Source: PALSA-1296 sp038210275 (lineage in GTDB: Bacteria; Bacteroidota; Ignavibacteria; Palsa-1295). Taken from it: a stretch of 64,000 nucleotides of DNA. The translations under genes and the position numbers were made by a program. Under the pieces are notes generated by a model, which was not told the origin of the DNA, did no database searches, and saw only the letters and a program-made list of their open reading frames with translations. Of the stretch, positions 43,401 to 51,884 are shown in pieces. The first letter of the stretch is position 1. Every line of letters starts with the position of its first letter. Location: the NCBI GenBank assembly GCA_038210275.1, contig JBBQWV010000001.1:1-64000 (forward strand). Reading direction: 5' to 3'.

Positions 43401-44726
43401 AATACATTGACAGCACAAAATGTGGACTTGACCACGTCTGCACCTGGTGGGACATATACTGCGACTGACGTTGCGAAACAAGCTCCTGTATCAGGACCGA
43501 TCACTCTTATGCCGAGGATGCTCTACCCTATAAATATTGCCTTTAAGCCTCAGAGCATTGGGACATTCACAGCGAAACTGAAAGCATCGGGTGGTGACGT
43601 AAAGAATGATAGTGCTTCGGTATATTTCACCGGAATAGGTGCTGCGCCAATGCCGCAGCTTTCAAGTCAGACTCTTGATTTCGGATCGCTCTTTGCAGGC
43701 TACCCCGGCTCTCGTTCTTTCACATTGAAAGATAGCGGCAACTGGCCCCTTAATGTTATTAGTGTTCTAACATCCGGAGCGAATGCGATGGATTTTACTT
43801 TGCGCAATATCCCTTCGCAATTTGATCTCTTAGAAGATAGTTCGAATTCCTACATCGTTGATTTCAAAGCGGTGACTCCGTATCAAGCGGCACAGCGCAC
43901 GGCGCAGATTGTTTTCATGCTTGATGACAGTTCAACTTTTCCAGTGAATCTTATCGAGCAGGATATTGCACCGATCAAAGTTAATCTGCGAGTTGATAAC
44001 GAGTATGCTCGCATCGGAGATATTGTGACGCCTTGCTTGCGGCTTATGAGTCCTCTTCCGGATTCATTACATATTCTTGATCTGAAAGGGGTAATCACCT
44101 ATGACCCTACACTCGTTGATCTTGATAGAACGGGTGTTGTCCGCGGTGATATTTTATTGCAATTAGGGAATTGGAATCTGATAATCTCGGCTACCGATCT
44201 TCCGGGTACTCTTACGTATGAATTGCAAGGCACTGGCGCAGGGTTGAGCAAAGTGGGTTCACTACTTCGTATGAAGTTCAAGCCTCATGATAATGATGCT
44301 CCGGGATCTATCTCACCTTTGACGCAGAAGCTCTTCAGTTTCCCACTTCGCTCGGAAGTTGATCCACAGTCGATTGACGGACAGCTTGTCGTTGATTCCG
44401 CTTGCGGCTCGACGCATCTTCTTTCTGGCGATGCAACAGCGAATATGGTTGATCAGAATATGCCGAATCCGTTCGGTGCGAATATCGGAAAGAGCGAAAC
44501 GCAAATCCCATTTGATATTGGTTTTAATAATACTCCGGTGACGATTCGCATTCTTGATGTAAGTGGAAAAGAAATTGCTCGTCCGGTAGATAACCGTATT
44601 TTTAATCAAGGCAGATATACTGCAACTGTCAATTCATCGCTGCTCGGAACAAGCGGTGCCTACTTCTATGAATTCCGCGCCGGCGACTCAAAGCCAGTCT
44701 TTATGAAGATGGTGGTAAGGAAATAG
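40455..44726 (+). CDS. Giant ASH-repeat protein with cohesin-like and T9SS domains
   Basis: A 1423-residue secreted protein. The ATG at 40455 gives the signal peptide (RSFVAAFLVVLTISSAANAQ). Most of the chain is a series of ASH/choice-of-anchor D immunoglobulin-like domains of about 100-120 residues, each starting with a DFG-x-V strand (LNFGNVLIG, IDFGKVRIG, LDFGVVYRG, YDFGKVKVG, VNFGIVPSN, VNFGKHRIK, VDFGIVPLL, INFGKVRIG, LDFGSLFAG), so about nine. A cohesin-like domain follows (NEYARIGDIVTPCLRL to LLRMKFKPHDND, about residues 1195-1310). The T9SS sorting domain starts at QNMPNPFG. It is probably an extended surface or filament-like protein. Its 3' end overlaps that of aat by 26 bases. Confidence 0.88.
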   Translation: MYIRNLFETISSVPVISVIRRSFVAAFLVVLTISSAANAQWRTATPRDTVIVPANQKTFVSSKIFLGTGVDMWISPWSTFTENDGSNTFGMDAAYTFSVNSSSLIPEVLNPPFYSGNQHLYKFTVTTIPGLNETKFVPIENTYQPSHNYTAHIASQGNKFQFRIIGDKDADYPRATGALNVRMARWTAGISVQNINLNFGNVLIGSALMKLDSLASYGLDPLQIDSMKIIDPSGSGDFSFLSEHDKSFTLQEQTNELKITFSPTARFGRSAELHIYSHNADPTSRERIIYLTGFGIAPAFGVGPHQIDFGKVRIGYPATGSTQISNAQGNADLSVNGSTHYQQYLPVPPATVAFSFQSPKFLPMIIPAGSIGQIRTLFSPTLRAKYQGVLQVRGDNNVPPDSVILTGEGAEPIPVLSPVTRNGTLDFGVVYRGNNSQRTLTLKNTGNWTLSCLFAISYNPAYTVIPADSQFIVEPDSSRIFTITFHPGTTIDSTLLRGLFVLTYDDYTKDTIYFTGIEIEPKVQANPLVYDFGKVKVGASVIATVSTLTNLANINISLSEEQVLPPGPFSEVGKIGSIDAHKTAAYICKFAPLVAGPVSAYAHFADNGKRDSILLLGIGAIAKSIFTPSPVNFGIVPSNKWDTLYTTLRDSGDYPLIVDSIKITGAAAADFRIVWQPFGTTPVIPPKDTIQPDSTIKIEVAFMTNALTGAVHQANLCVYYDDGTSDCIPLEAIEEAQFLQFGQSSVNFGKHRIKTHNAASAAFRNGSNKILSVGAVTTTSAANVFSVIGSLSPVNPKSTASVNLDFFPQARGFYTGYLHAFGGDIKTDSIKLLGQGAEPIPVIFPDTIVDFGIVPLLTQSPTKTFSLFDSGDWPITAVKVELVGNNLGEFKYTNSGQVITSDVVLEQNFSYYDVTFTPNTTTVFHTAKIIFTFDDGTQKTVILKGYDESPQLVLDADTINFGKVRIGAPASSYIVNIVSTSPNTLTAQNVDLTTSAPGGTYTATDVAKQAPVSGPITLMPRMLYPINIAFKPQSIGTFTAKLKASGGDVKNDSASVYFTGIGAAPMPQLSSQTLDFGSLFAGYPGSRSFTLKDSGNWPLNVISVLTSGANAMDFTLRNIPSQFDLLEDSSNSYIVDFKAVTPYQAAQRTAQIVFMLDDSSTFPVNLIEQDIAPIKVNLRVDNEYARIGDIVTPCLRLMSPLPDSLHILDLKGVITYDPTLVDLDRTGVVRGDILLQLGNWNLIISATDLPGTLTYELQGTGAGLSKVGSLLRMKFKPHDNDAPGSISPLTQKLFSFPLRSEVDPQSIDGQLVVDSACGSTHLLSGDATANMVDQNMPNPFGANIGKSETQIPFDIGFNNTPVTIRILDVSGKEIARPVDNRIFNQGRYTATVNSSLLGTSGAYFYEFRAGDSKPVFMKMVVRK

Positions 44727-45345
44727 AGAACGTATTTTCATTTTCCATCGCCTCTCTCAGCATTACTAAATACTCTACTTGACTCACGGAGTACATTCCG
44801 AATTGGTGTAAATGCTCGCTTTCCATTTGAGCATCGAGGAGTGTGAATTTATTTTTGCGCAAGTATTCTACTAACGCAACAAGTGCAACTTGTGATGCGA
44901 ATGGGGCGCGGCTGAACATAGACTCTCCGCAGAAAGCGCTGCCAAGCGCCAAGCCATACAAGCCGCCCTGTAGAGACGTGACATGGCGCGTCTCCATGGA
45001 GTCATCGGATTGACTCCACACTTCAACAGAATGCGCAATTCCGCGACGGTAAAGTTCTATATAGATGTCGATCATTTCTTCTGAGAGCCAAATGCCTTGA
45101 TCGTTTACTTCATCATGTCTTGCGCATGACCGGATCACTTCTTCGAAGGCAGTATCAAATCTAATCTCGAATGTTTTCTTTTTGATGATTTGTTGAAGTG
45201 ATCGGCGAACAATGAATCTTTCATCGAGCGGAATAATACCTCGTGGTTCGTAATAAAAGAATTGAATGGGACCATCCTTTCCCTGAGCCATCGGAAAATA
45301 TCCTTGGCGATAGGCATCGAGAATAATTTCGGGAGTGATACTCAT
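44701..45345 (-). CDS. aat: Leucyl/phenylalanyl-tRNA--protein transferase
   Basis: Aat adds leucine or phenylalanine from the charged tRNA to proteins with N-terminal Arg or Lys, marking them for ClpS-ClpAP degradation (the N-end rule). The 214-residue protein shows the family signatures: AYRQGYFPMA near the N-terminus, WWSP-region equivalent FYYEPRGIIPLD, HSVEVW, LQGGLYGLALGSAFCGESMFSR and the C-terminal LDAQMESEHLHQFGM. Length is normal. The active-site segment is intact. It is convergent with the ASH-repeat gene, overlapping it by 26 bases. clpS and clpA are not in the window. Confidence 0.95.
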   Translation of the reverse strand: MSITPEIILDAYRQGYFPMAQGKDGPIQFFYYEPRGIIPLDERFIVRRSLQQIIKKKTFEIRFDTAFEEVIRSCARHDEVNDQGIWLSEEMIDIYIELYRRGIAHSVEVWSQSDDSMETRHVTSLQGGLYGLALGSAFCGESMFSRAPFASQVALVALVEYLRKNKFTLLDAQMESEHLHQFGMYSVSQVEYLVMLREAMENENTFSISLPPSS

Positions 45346-45355
45346 TGTAAAGTCA

Positions 45356-45405
45356 AAACTTCAAAGTCAAAAGTCAAAATAAAATTCCTTTTGACTTTGA
45401 AGTTT
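45356..45405. repeat. Perfect 18-bp hairpin, AAAGTC family
   Basis: AAACTTCAAAGTCAAAAG (45356-45373) and CTTTTGACTTTGAAGTTT (45388-45405) are exact inverted repeats around a 14-base loop. A T-rich stretch follows on the plus strand. It lies between aat and the VWA-OmpA gene. The same words build the looser hairpin at 530-611. Confidence 0.7.
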
Positions 45406-45435
45406 TTATTTTTGACTTGATTCGCCGGTTTCATT

Positions 45436-46779
45436 TTATTTGGTAAGGATCACGAATTCAATTCGGCGATTCATTTTCCTGCCTTCTTCAGTGGAGTTAT
45501 CGGCAATGGGCCGGGTATCGCCATAGCCTTGAGTTTGCAGACGACCGGCTTCAATTCCGGATTGAATGAGATACCGCTTCACTGCTTCGGCTCGTTGATC
45601 AGAAATTTCCTGATTTTTTTCATGGATGCCGCTTGCATCGGCATGACCTTCAATGCGCAATGTCATACTGGGACGAACATGAAGCAACCTGACAACGCGT
45701 TCAAGCTCCGGGACAAATTCCGAGGCAAGCGAAGTTTGGCTTGGCTGAAATAAAAGATCTTCGAAGACAAATCGTTTGCCTTCTTCCATGGCAATAAGTT
45801 TGCGGCTTGCGATAGGCGAACGGTCTTCGGAGCGGAGAATATCAATACGCACCGAATCGGGAGCCAAAGTCGATTGCGACATATATCGTAATGCATAAAG
45901 ACTGGTAATATTGGTCGCAACTGCCGATAAGATCGAATCAAATGACTGACCAATATCGAAACTTGCACCTTCGGCAAGCTGCGCCATTTCCCAGTACCCT
46001 TTATTTTCGGGCACGGAGATCGTGATCAGTTTAACTTCGCGTTCGTAAAGAAAGTCACCCATTGTCTTCGTGGTGAATTCCGTTATGCCATCTCCTTGTT
46101 CACCTTTTTGGTGATAGTCAGCGTCGGAGATAACGATTGCAAGACGCACAGCGATAGGGCGAAGCGGCATTGTTGTCACGGTTTTCAGACCTGCTAATGC
46201 ATTTTCCTTTATATCGCCGCCCCCAGCAGCGTCAATATCGCCAACCCACTTTTGAAAGGTGGTTATATCATCAGTAAGTTGGGGACTGACTTTCTCCACG
46301 GAGTCGGAAAACGTGACGAGACCAAACCGATAATCAAAACCTCTGGCTCTGATCTGCTCGGCAAATTTTTTGGCATTATCTTTTATCGGTCCAATAAGAT
46401 CACGCATCGAAGCCGTCTGATCTATGACAAAGACAATATCGACAGGGACGCGGTTCGATGAACTGATGAGGTTTAAAGAAATGATCGGACGCTGAATGCC
46501 ATTTTCAAGAACAATGATATCTTCCTTCTTTAGAGACTTCACAAAAACGTTGCGGTTATTGACTGCGCTGAAGATGACGCTCATTTCCGGGAAATGAGTA
46601 ATATCAACATTTTTGATCTCAAAAAGCATATCGCCTTTAATAGAACGCAGTCCTGAGCCGACGGGGCGACTGGCAGCTTCGCGCCGTTTTTCGATCTCTT
46701 TTGATTTTTGCGCAAGCAGAGGTGTTGCTCCAAAAAGCAGTAAAAGGCTAAGTATTATGAGCTTACGCGAAACCCCCAT
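45436..46779 (-). CDS. VWA domain plus OmpA-like peptidoglycan-binding protein
   Basis: A 447-residue secreted envelope protein. The ATG at 46779 gives a signal peptide (LIILSLLLLFGATPLLAQ); the open frame upstream (40 codons) is not signal-like. A von Willebrand factor A domain spans about residues 110-300, with the MIDAS motif as DQTAS (DIVFVIDQTASM), so metal-dependent protein binding is plausible. The C-terminal OmpA domain has IEGHADASG, SDQRAEAVKRYL, GYGDTRP and NRRIEFVI, including the aspartate and arginine that hold meso-diaminopimelate. It probably anchors to peptidoglycan in the periplasm. It has no T9SS domain. Confidence 0.9.
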   Translation of the reverse strand: MGVSRKLIILSLLLLFGATPLLAQKSKEIEKRREAASRPVGSGLRSIKGDMLFEIKNVDITHFPEMSVIFSAVNNRNVFVKSLKKEDIIVLENGIQRPIISLNLISSSNRVPVDIVFVIDQTASMRDLIGPIKDNAKKFAEQIRARGFDYRFGLVTFSDSVEKVSPQLTDDITTFQKWVGDIDAAGGGDIKENALAGLKTVTTMPLRPIAVRLAIVISDADYHQKGEQGDGITEFTTKTMGDFLYEREVKLITISVPENKGYWEMAQLAEGASFDIGQSFDSILSAVATNITSLYALRYMSQSTLAPDSVRIDILRSEDRSPIASRKLIAMEEGKRFVFEDLLFQPSQTSLASEFVPELERVVRLLHVRPSMTLRIEGHADASGIHEKNQEISDQRAEAVKRYLIQSGIEAGRLQTQGYGDTRPIADNSTEEGRKMNRRIEFVILTK

Positions 46780-46861
46780 CTGCGAATATAAGACAATAGT
46801 ATAACCACCTAAACAGGAAAATCGGCATAACCGTCTCCCTATAAACCCGCTATTTGCTCCG

Positions 46862-46889
46862 TTGTTACAATAATAAAGCGTTATATTTG
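46862..46889 (+). promoter_or_regulatory. Promoter of the first BNR-like paralogue
   Basis: TTG at 46862-46864 and TATATTTG at 46882-46889, 17 nt apart. The -7 element is inside an inverted repeat, GTTACAA (46864-46870) and TTGTAAC (46887-46893), which could be an operator. A start near 46895 gives a leader of about 46 nt. Confidence 0.5.
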
Positions 46890-46940
46890 TAACAAGCACT
46901 TGGCTGAAACATTTACCTGCTCAAGGTATCACTATAGGGA

Positions 46941-49064
46941 ATGAAAAGAATCGCCGTATATAGTACTATTCTTCTCTTGATCTGCTGCTCTGCATGGCAA
47001 CAAGGCTACTGTGTATGGAATAAGGTCGGGCAATTTCCGAATGAAATAGCCGTTAGCGGATTCTTTTGGGATGAATTCAATGGCTTTGTAGGTTTTGGTC
47101 ACAGCCGCGGGGGCAATACAAAAGCACTCATTCGCAGAACTATTGATGGAGGAAAAACCTGGACTCTTTGCACTTCTCCGAACGTACAGGGAGCAGTAAC
47201 CAGTATTTTCATGAAAGATAAACTTATTGGTTACTCATCTATTTTTGAATCGGGGAATAGGACTAATTATTCGATCTGGAAAACAGTAGATGGGGGAAAT
47301 ACATGGGTAGATATTACTCAAGGAAACCCTGCTCATACGAATTGTATTTATGCTACCAGTAAAGCGCTGATACGAACGACATGGGATAATAATGATATTG
47401 GCGGAGTATCAACAAATGATGGTGGAACATTCTCTGCCATTTTTTCTACGCAGAGTGCCGACCGAAGCAATGGGATTGATTTTGTCGATGACGCAATCGG
47501 AGTGGTGACCATGGGACCACCAAGTAATTTCTTTGGTGCAACGAAAAACTCGGCTTGGTACACTAAAGATGGTGGTATTACTTGGAGTGAGGGTGATGCT
47601 ATCCCTGAATCATGGGGTGTGTATGGTGTTAAGGGTTCAAATAATTTCCTGACAATGTCTGAAGATGGTCAGAATAATCCTGGTCAAAGAGTTTATTGGT
47701 CACAAAACGGAGGTGTTAATTGGTCGTCAAGGTTCACTTTCAACGGCTCTCAATCTTTTACCGGACATATTGCAGGAGTGGGGAATACTGTTTATGCACA
47801 AACCGACCTCAATGCGAATCAAGGTCTTTACCGCTCAGATAATATCGGACAGAATTGGAAAAATGTTGGAGGTCCATCGAATAATCGTGATACCCGCTTT
47901 GTCGTGACCGGTTGCAAGGGACAAGTTGTGTACGCTTTTGACAATCAAGGGGATATTTGGAAAACTGTAGATGGTGGAGATGGCACTCTGAACGGTTCTT
48001 CCAATGGAGAAATTCTCTCCTTTTCAAACGATTCACTATATGAAGAGACGCGTTATTGTCAGCCAATTACATGGAATATAAGTTTACTTAATCCCGGATG
48101 CAGTTCTTTGACAATTGATCTGATAACACTTACTCCGAATCCATATAATGAATTTACGATTGGCGGCTCACTGAATGGGAGCACAGTTCCGGTATCTAAT
48201 TTTGTTGATGTGCCGATTACATTTCGCAGTGATTCGAATGTGACTCGTCATGCAGTCTTGCATATCAAAGCACATTCAGGTAACGTTACAGTAGATACGA
48301 CGATCATTCTTGTTGCAAAACATTCGACAGCTCCTGAACCATATCTTGTTGATGTCAAAGCAACGAAAGTCGGCGATACAGTTCTTATGCCGGTATTCTT
48401 GCGATTGACCAAAGATAGTTTTGCTATAACACATTTGGCTTTTCATCTCTCTTATGATGGCGATATTCTTACACCCGCTTATGATAATTACGAAACAATA
48501 GGTACGTTGAGTACGAAAGCAACGGTTACGATCGGACCCCCGGAGCCAAGCGGAATACTTGTTACCATTAATCTTCCAAAACCGATCACACAAGATTCTG
48601 ATCTTACGAAACCGCTTATTTATTTGCGAATGGGAGTGACACTTTCAAGATATATGTCATGCCCTGTGCGATTGGATACCTTCGCAATTTCAAATACTGC
48701 GCCCCTACCTCTGTGTAACATTCCGTTAGCAGAATTTAGAGTTGATCCTGAATGTGGAGATAGCACTATTGCTGCTTTTATGCTGGATGGGAAAATGCCG
48801 ACTTTTCTTTCTATCAATCCGAATCCCAATCATGGCAACGATGCCGAAGCAGTTATTTCATTGCCGAAAAAAGGTATGGTGTCGCTTGATCTCATGGATG
48901 CTAATGGAGCAATTATGCGTAAAAACTTCATTGCTGATATCTATGAGAAAGGCACTCATATAATAAAGCTTAATACTTCCGGCTTACCCAGCGGAGTTTA
49001 TATTCTCCAATTATCTGTAAATCACGGAAGTTATTCCTCCCAGCACATGGTTATCATGAGGTAA
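46941..49064 (+). CDS. BNR-like propeller protein with one Cys-ASH repeat, T9SS cargo
   Basis: A 707-residue secreted protein. Signal peptide (IAVYSTILLLICCSAWQQGYC), then a BNR/YCF48-like propeller (RTIDGGKTWTL, KTVDGGNTWVD, YTKDGGITWSE, WSQNGGVNWSS, RSDNIGQNWKN, WKTVDGGDG; about residues 25-350). One ASH-like domain with paired cysteines (YCQPITWNISLLNPGC, about 370-465) follows, then a cohesin-like domain (VGDTVLMPVFLRL, about 475-600), the linker CGDSTIAAFMLDGKMP and a T9SS sorting domain (NPNPNHGNDAE, SGLPSGVYILQL). The next gene is a close paralogue with three Cys-ASH units; the two are probably co-transcribed. Confidence 0.88.
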   Translation: MKRIAVYSTILLLICCSAWQQGYCVWNKVGQFPNEIAVSGFFWDEFNGFVGFGHSRGGNTKALIRRTIDGGKTWTLCTSPNVQGAVTSIFMKDKLIGYSSIFESGNRTNYSIWKTVDGGNTWVDITQGNPAHTNCIYATSKALIRTTWDNNDIGGVSTNDGGTFSAIFSTQSADRSNGIDFVDDAIGVVTMGPPSNFFGATKNSAWYTKDGGITWSEGDAIPESWGVYGVKGSNNFLTMSEDGQNNPGQRVYWSQNGGVNWSSRFTFNGSQSFTGHIAGVGNTVYAQTDLNANQGLYRSDNIGQNWKNVGGPSNNRDTRFVVTGCKGQVVYAFDNQGDIWKTVDGGDGTLNGSSNGEILSFSNDSLYEETRYCQPITWNISLLNPGCSSLTIDLITLTPNPYNEFTIGGSLNGSTVPVSNFVDVPITFRSDSNVTRHAVLHIKAHSGNVTVDTTIILVAKHSTAPEPYLVDVKATKVGDTVLMPVFLRLTKDSFAITHLAFHLSYDGDILTPAYDNYETIGTLSTKATVTIGPPEPSGILVTINLPKPITQDSDLTKPLIYLRMGVTLSRYMSCPVRLDTFAISNTAPLPLCNIPLAEFRVDPECGDSTIAAFMLDGKMPTFLSINPNPNHGNDAEAVISLPKKGMVSLDLMDANGAIMRKNFIADIYEKGTHIIKLNTSGLPSGVYILQLSVNHGSYSSQHMVIMR

Positions 49065-49083
49065 CGAAACACAAAAGAGTCAG

Positions 49084-51882
49084 CTGTCCACATCATTACG
49101 ATATCGCTCCCTCGTAATCCTCCTTCTCCTTTTCTGCGGGGTGGGTACTTCACGCGCTGTTTGGGATAATGTTTTGCAGCTGAATACTCCTGTATCCTGC
49201 GGATATTTTTTCGATGCTAATCATGGAATGATCGGTACTGGATATTTAAGAAATCTTACCGGACCTCCCCATATCTATACCACTTCCAACGGGGGAATGA
49301 CATGGCAGATTGCCGCGACTCCGAGCACTGGCGTAGGGAGCATTACGAGCATTTCGATGAAAGATGTAAATATTGGTTATGCCTCTGTTTACTCGACTGA
49401 TTTTAATAAGAACGATTATAATCTCTGGAAAACCACCGACGGCGGCGCAACATGGTCGGACAATACTTTCGAAAAACTTGGAACAGTGACCTGCGTTTAT
49501 GCAACAAGTGCTGCGCTGATCGAGACGGTTTGGGATTATGAATATCTCCATAGCGGGGGAAGATCAGTTGATGACGCATTATCATTTAAACAGTTTTTTT
49601 TAGAGCCGGGAAATACCAGGAGCAATGGTATTGATTTCTCAGACGATCTTAACGGTGTTGTGGTAATGGGACCGAATACTTCAAAAAATCCGAATGCTAC
49701 ACTTGGTTGCTGGTTTACTCAAGATGGCGGAGTGAATTGGGATTTGGGAGATCAGGTGCCTGAAGCATGGTCTGTCTATGCGGTGAAAGGTACGCAGACA
49801 TATTTTGCTTTGCCCGAAGGCGTTGCAGAGGCAACGAACCGTACCGTTTACCGAACAGATGATGGTGGAAGAAATTGGCGTACGATCTTCACTTTCCCAA
49901 ATTCACCACGTCCAAATTTTACAGGGCATATTGCAGGGCAAGGGACTACGTTATATGCACAAACCGAGGGTGCTCCCTACTTAGGACTTTATCGCTCGGA
50001 TGATCTTGGCAAGAACTGGAAAAATATCGGGGGTCCGACTAACCACCGCGATACGCGCTTTGTGGTCACAGGATGTAAAGGCGAAGTGGTGTATGCTTTT
50101 GATACACTTGGCGGAGTATGGAAAACGGCAGACGGAGGTGATGGAACATTATCAGGTCTTGCAAATAACGAAGTTCTATCATTAGGCGCAGATTCGTTAT
50201 TCATTTCTTCTGCATGTATTCCTGCAAGAGGATTTATTCATCTGACAAATCTCAATTGTCTTGAGTATATTTTCGATAGCATCAATTTTACTCCTGATCC
50301 TTATAATGAATTCTCTCTTGATACGACCAGAGCAAGTTTCAGTTTGTTTTCGAATATGAGCGCAGGTTTGCCGGTTAAATTCCAAACTGATTCGAATGTT
50401 ACCAGAATAACACATATTCATGTTCACGGGCATTATGGTAGTACGCCTTTCGATACAACGATCACTCTTGTTGCACGGCATACTACATTTAACGACCCAC
50501 TGTTTGCATTTGGTGTTGACACTCTTGCTATTTCCGGTAATTGTGCAATCCCTGCACGAGCTTATTTAAATGTGATCAATAGGAATTGTGACTCGATCAC
50601 TATTGATACGATAGGAATTTCGCCGGACCCGTACGGAGAATTCTCAGTTGATACTGTGAAAAATGGTTTTAGACTTTTCGCCGATGCATCTGTCGGTATT
50701 CCAATTCTCTTTCGAAGTGACTCGGATGTTACTCGTGCAACGACAATTCACATTCATATTCATGCAAAGAATCGTATAGTTGATACGACGATCACAATTG
50801 TTGCAAGCCATTCAACGACCAGTGGTCCGATTCTTGGGTTGTCCTACGATTCTCTTTATATGGAATCGAGGTATTGTCAGCCCGTACGAAGATACATTGA
50901 TCTTTCAAATGTGAATTGTAATGATCTTATTATTGATTCTGTGAGCTTCGATCCGCAATATCCTGAATTTACCATTGATTCAACACAGCGAAAAAATCTT
51001 TCTCTTGTGAGTCTCACTTCTGTAAGTATTCCGATACTCTATCAAACAGATTCGAATCTCACGCGCCGTTCGACAATGCACATCGTCGCACATTCACTCG
51101 GGCGTATGATCGATACGACAATCATTCTTGTAGCAAAACATTCAAAAGCTCCGGAGCCATTTTTGGTTAATCCAGCCGATGCGAAGGTCGGTGAAATCAT
51201 TCTCGTCCCGGTGTTTCTGCGCCCCACGCAGGATAGTTTTCGAATTACGCATTATGCTTTTCACCTGAGTTACGACGGAGATATTCTCACGCCCTCAAAT
51301 CCACAATTTGAAGTCCGAGGAACACTCAGCTCTCGTGGTACGGTAACGATGGGAGTTTCTGAAGTTGGTGGAGTCCTTTGCACCGTTGATCTTCCAAAAC
51401 CGATCACACAGGATTCCAATTTATTGCTTCCGTTAATTTATTTGCGGATGAATGTGACTCTATCGCGAAATTATTCTACTCCGATAACAATGAATTCGTT
51501 TTCGAACTCCGCAATTGCTACCGAGCCGCTATGCTCGACACCTGTTTCGGAATTCACTATTATTCCTGAATGCGGAGATAGTACGTTGGTCGGATTTATG
51601 CTAACGGGTAAACTTCCGGGCATTGTTTCTGTGCATCCAAATCCGAATTCCGGCGGCGATGTGGAAGCGGTGATTTATTTACCCACGCAGAATACTCTGA
51701 CGATAGAACTTGTCGATGCAATGGGAAAGCGCATACAGAGTGTTTGTTCGTCAGCCCCATTCCCCGGCGGTGAGCATACGCTTCGTATTAATACCGACGC
51801 ATTGCCGAACGGAAGTTATATTCTGAGACTGCGCTCCGCTGAAGGACATATTGCCCGTAGAGCAATTGTAATTCTCCACTAA
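49084..51882 (+). CDS. BNR-like propeller protein with three Cys-ASH repeats, T9SS cargo
   Basis: A paralogue of the preceding gene, 932 residues if it starts with CTG at 49084. The first usual start codon is GTG at 49141, but that would remove the signal peptide. From the CTG the frame reads as an excellent signal (MSTSLRYRSLVILLLLFCG, then VGTSRA). No ATG, GTG or TTG lies between the stop at 49057 and 49141. The body is a propeller (TTSNGGMTWQ, KTTDGGATWSD, RTDDGGRNWRT), three tandem ASH-like domains each with two cysteines (ACIPARGFIHLTNLNC, NCAIPARAYLNVINRNC, YCQPVRRYIDLSNVNC), a cohesin-like domain, CGDSTLVGFMLTGKLP and a T9SS sorting domain. It follows the upstream stop by 19 bases. Confidence 0.86.
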   Translation: MSTSLRYRSLVILLLLFCGVGTSRAVWDNVLQLNTPVSCGYFFDANHGMIGTGYLRNLTGPPHIYTTSNGGMTWQIAATPSTGVGSITSISMKDVNIGYASVYSTDFNKNDYNLWKTTDGGATWSDNTFEKLGTVTCVYATSAALIETVWDYEYLHSGGRSVDDALSFKQFFLEPGNTRSNGIDFSDDLNGVVVMGPNTSKNPNATLGCWFTQDGGVNWDLGDQVPEAWSVYAVKGTQTYFALPEGVAEATNRTVYRTDDGGRNWRTIFTFPNSPRPNFTGHIAGQGTTLYAQTEGAPYLGLYRSDDLGKNWKNIGGPTNHRDTRFVVTGCKGEVVYAFDTLGGVWKTADGGDGTLSGLANNEVLSLGADSLFISSACIPARGFIHLTNLNCLEYIFDSINFTPDPYNEFSLDTTRASFSLFSNMSAGLPVKFQTDSNVTRITHIHVHGHYGSTPFDTTITLVARHTTFNDPLFAFGVDTLAISGNCAIPARAYLNVINRNCDSITIDTIGISPDPYGEFSVDTVKNGFRLFADASVGIPILFRSDSDVTRATTIHIHIHAKNRIVDTTITIVASHSTTSGPILGLSYDSLYMESRYCQPVRRYIDLSNVNCNDLIIDSVSFDPQYPEFTIDSTQRKNLSLVSLTSVSIPILYQTDSNLTRRSTMHIVAHSLGRMIDTTIILVAKHSKAPEPFLVNPADAKVGEIILVPVFLRPTQDSFRITHYAFHLSYDGDILTPSNPQFEVRGTLSSRGTVTMGVSEVGGVLCTVDLPKPITQDSNLLLPLIYLRMNVTLSRNYSTPITMNSFSNSAIATEPLCSTPVSEFTIIPECGDSTLVGFMLTGKLPGIVSVHPNPNSGGDVEAVIYLPTQNTLTIELVDAMGKRIQSVCSSAPFPGGEHTLRINTDALPNGSYILRLRSAEGHIARRAIVILH

Positions 51883-51884
51883 AT

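Noticed and set aside
46929..46940. TCACTATAGGGA, the end of a T7-type phage promoter
   Set aside because: Only the last 12 bases match. There is no TAATACGAC part and no phage gene nearby.
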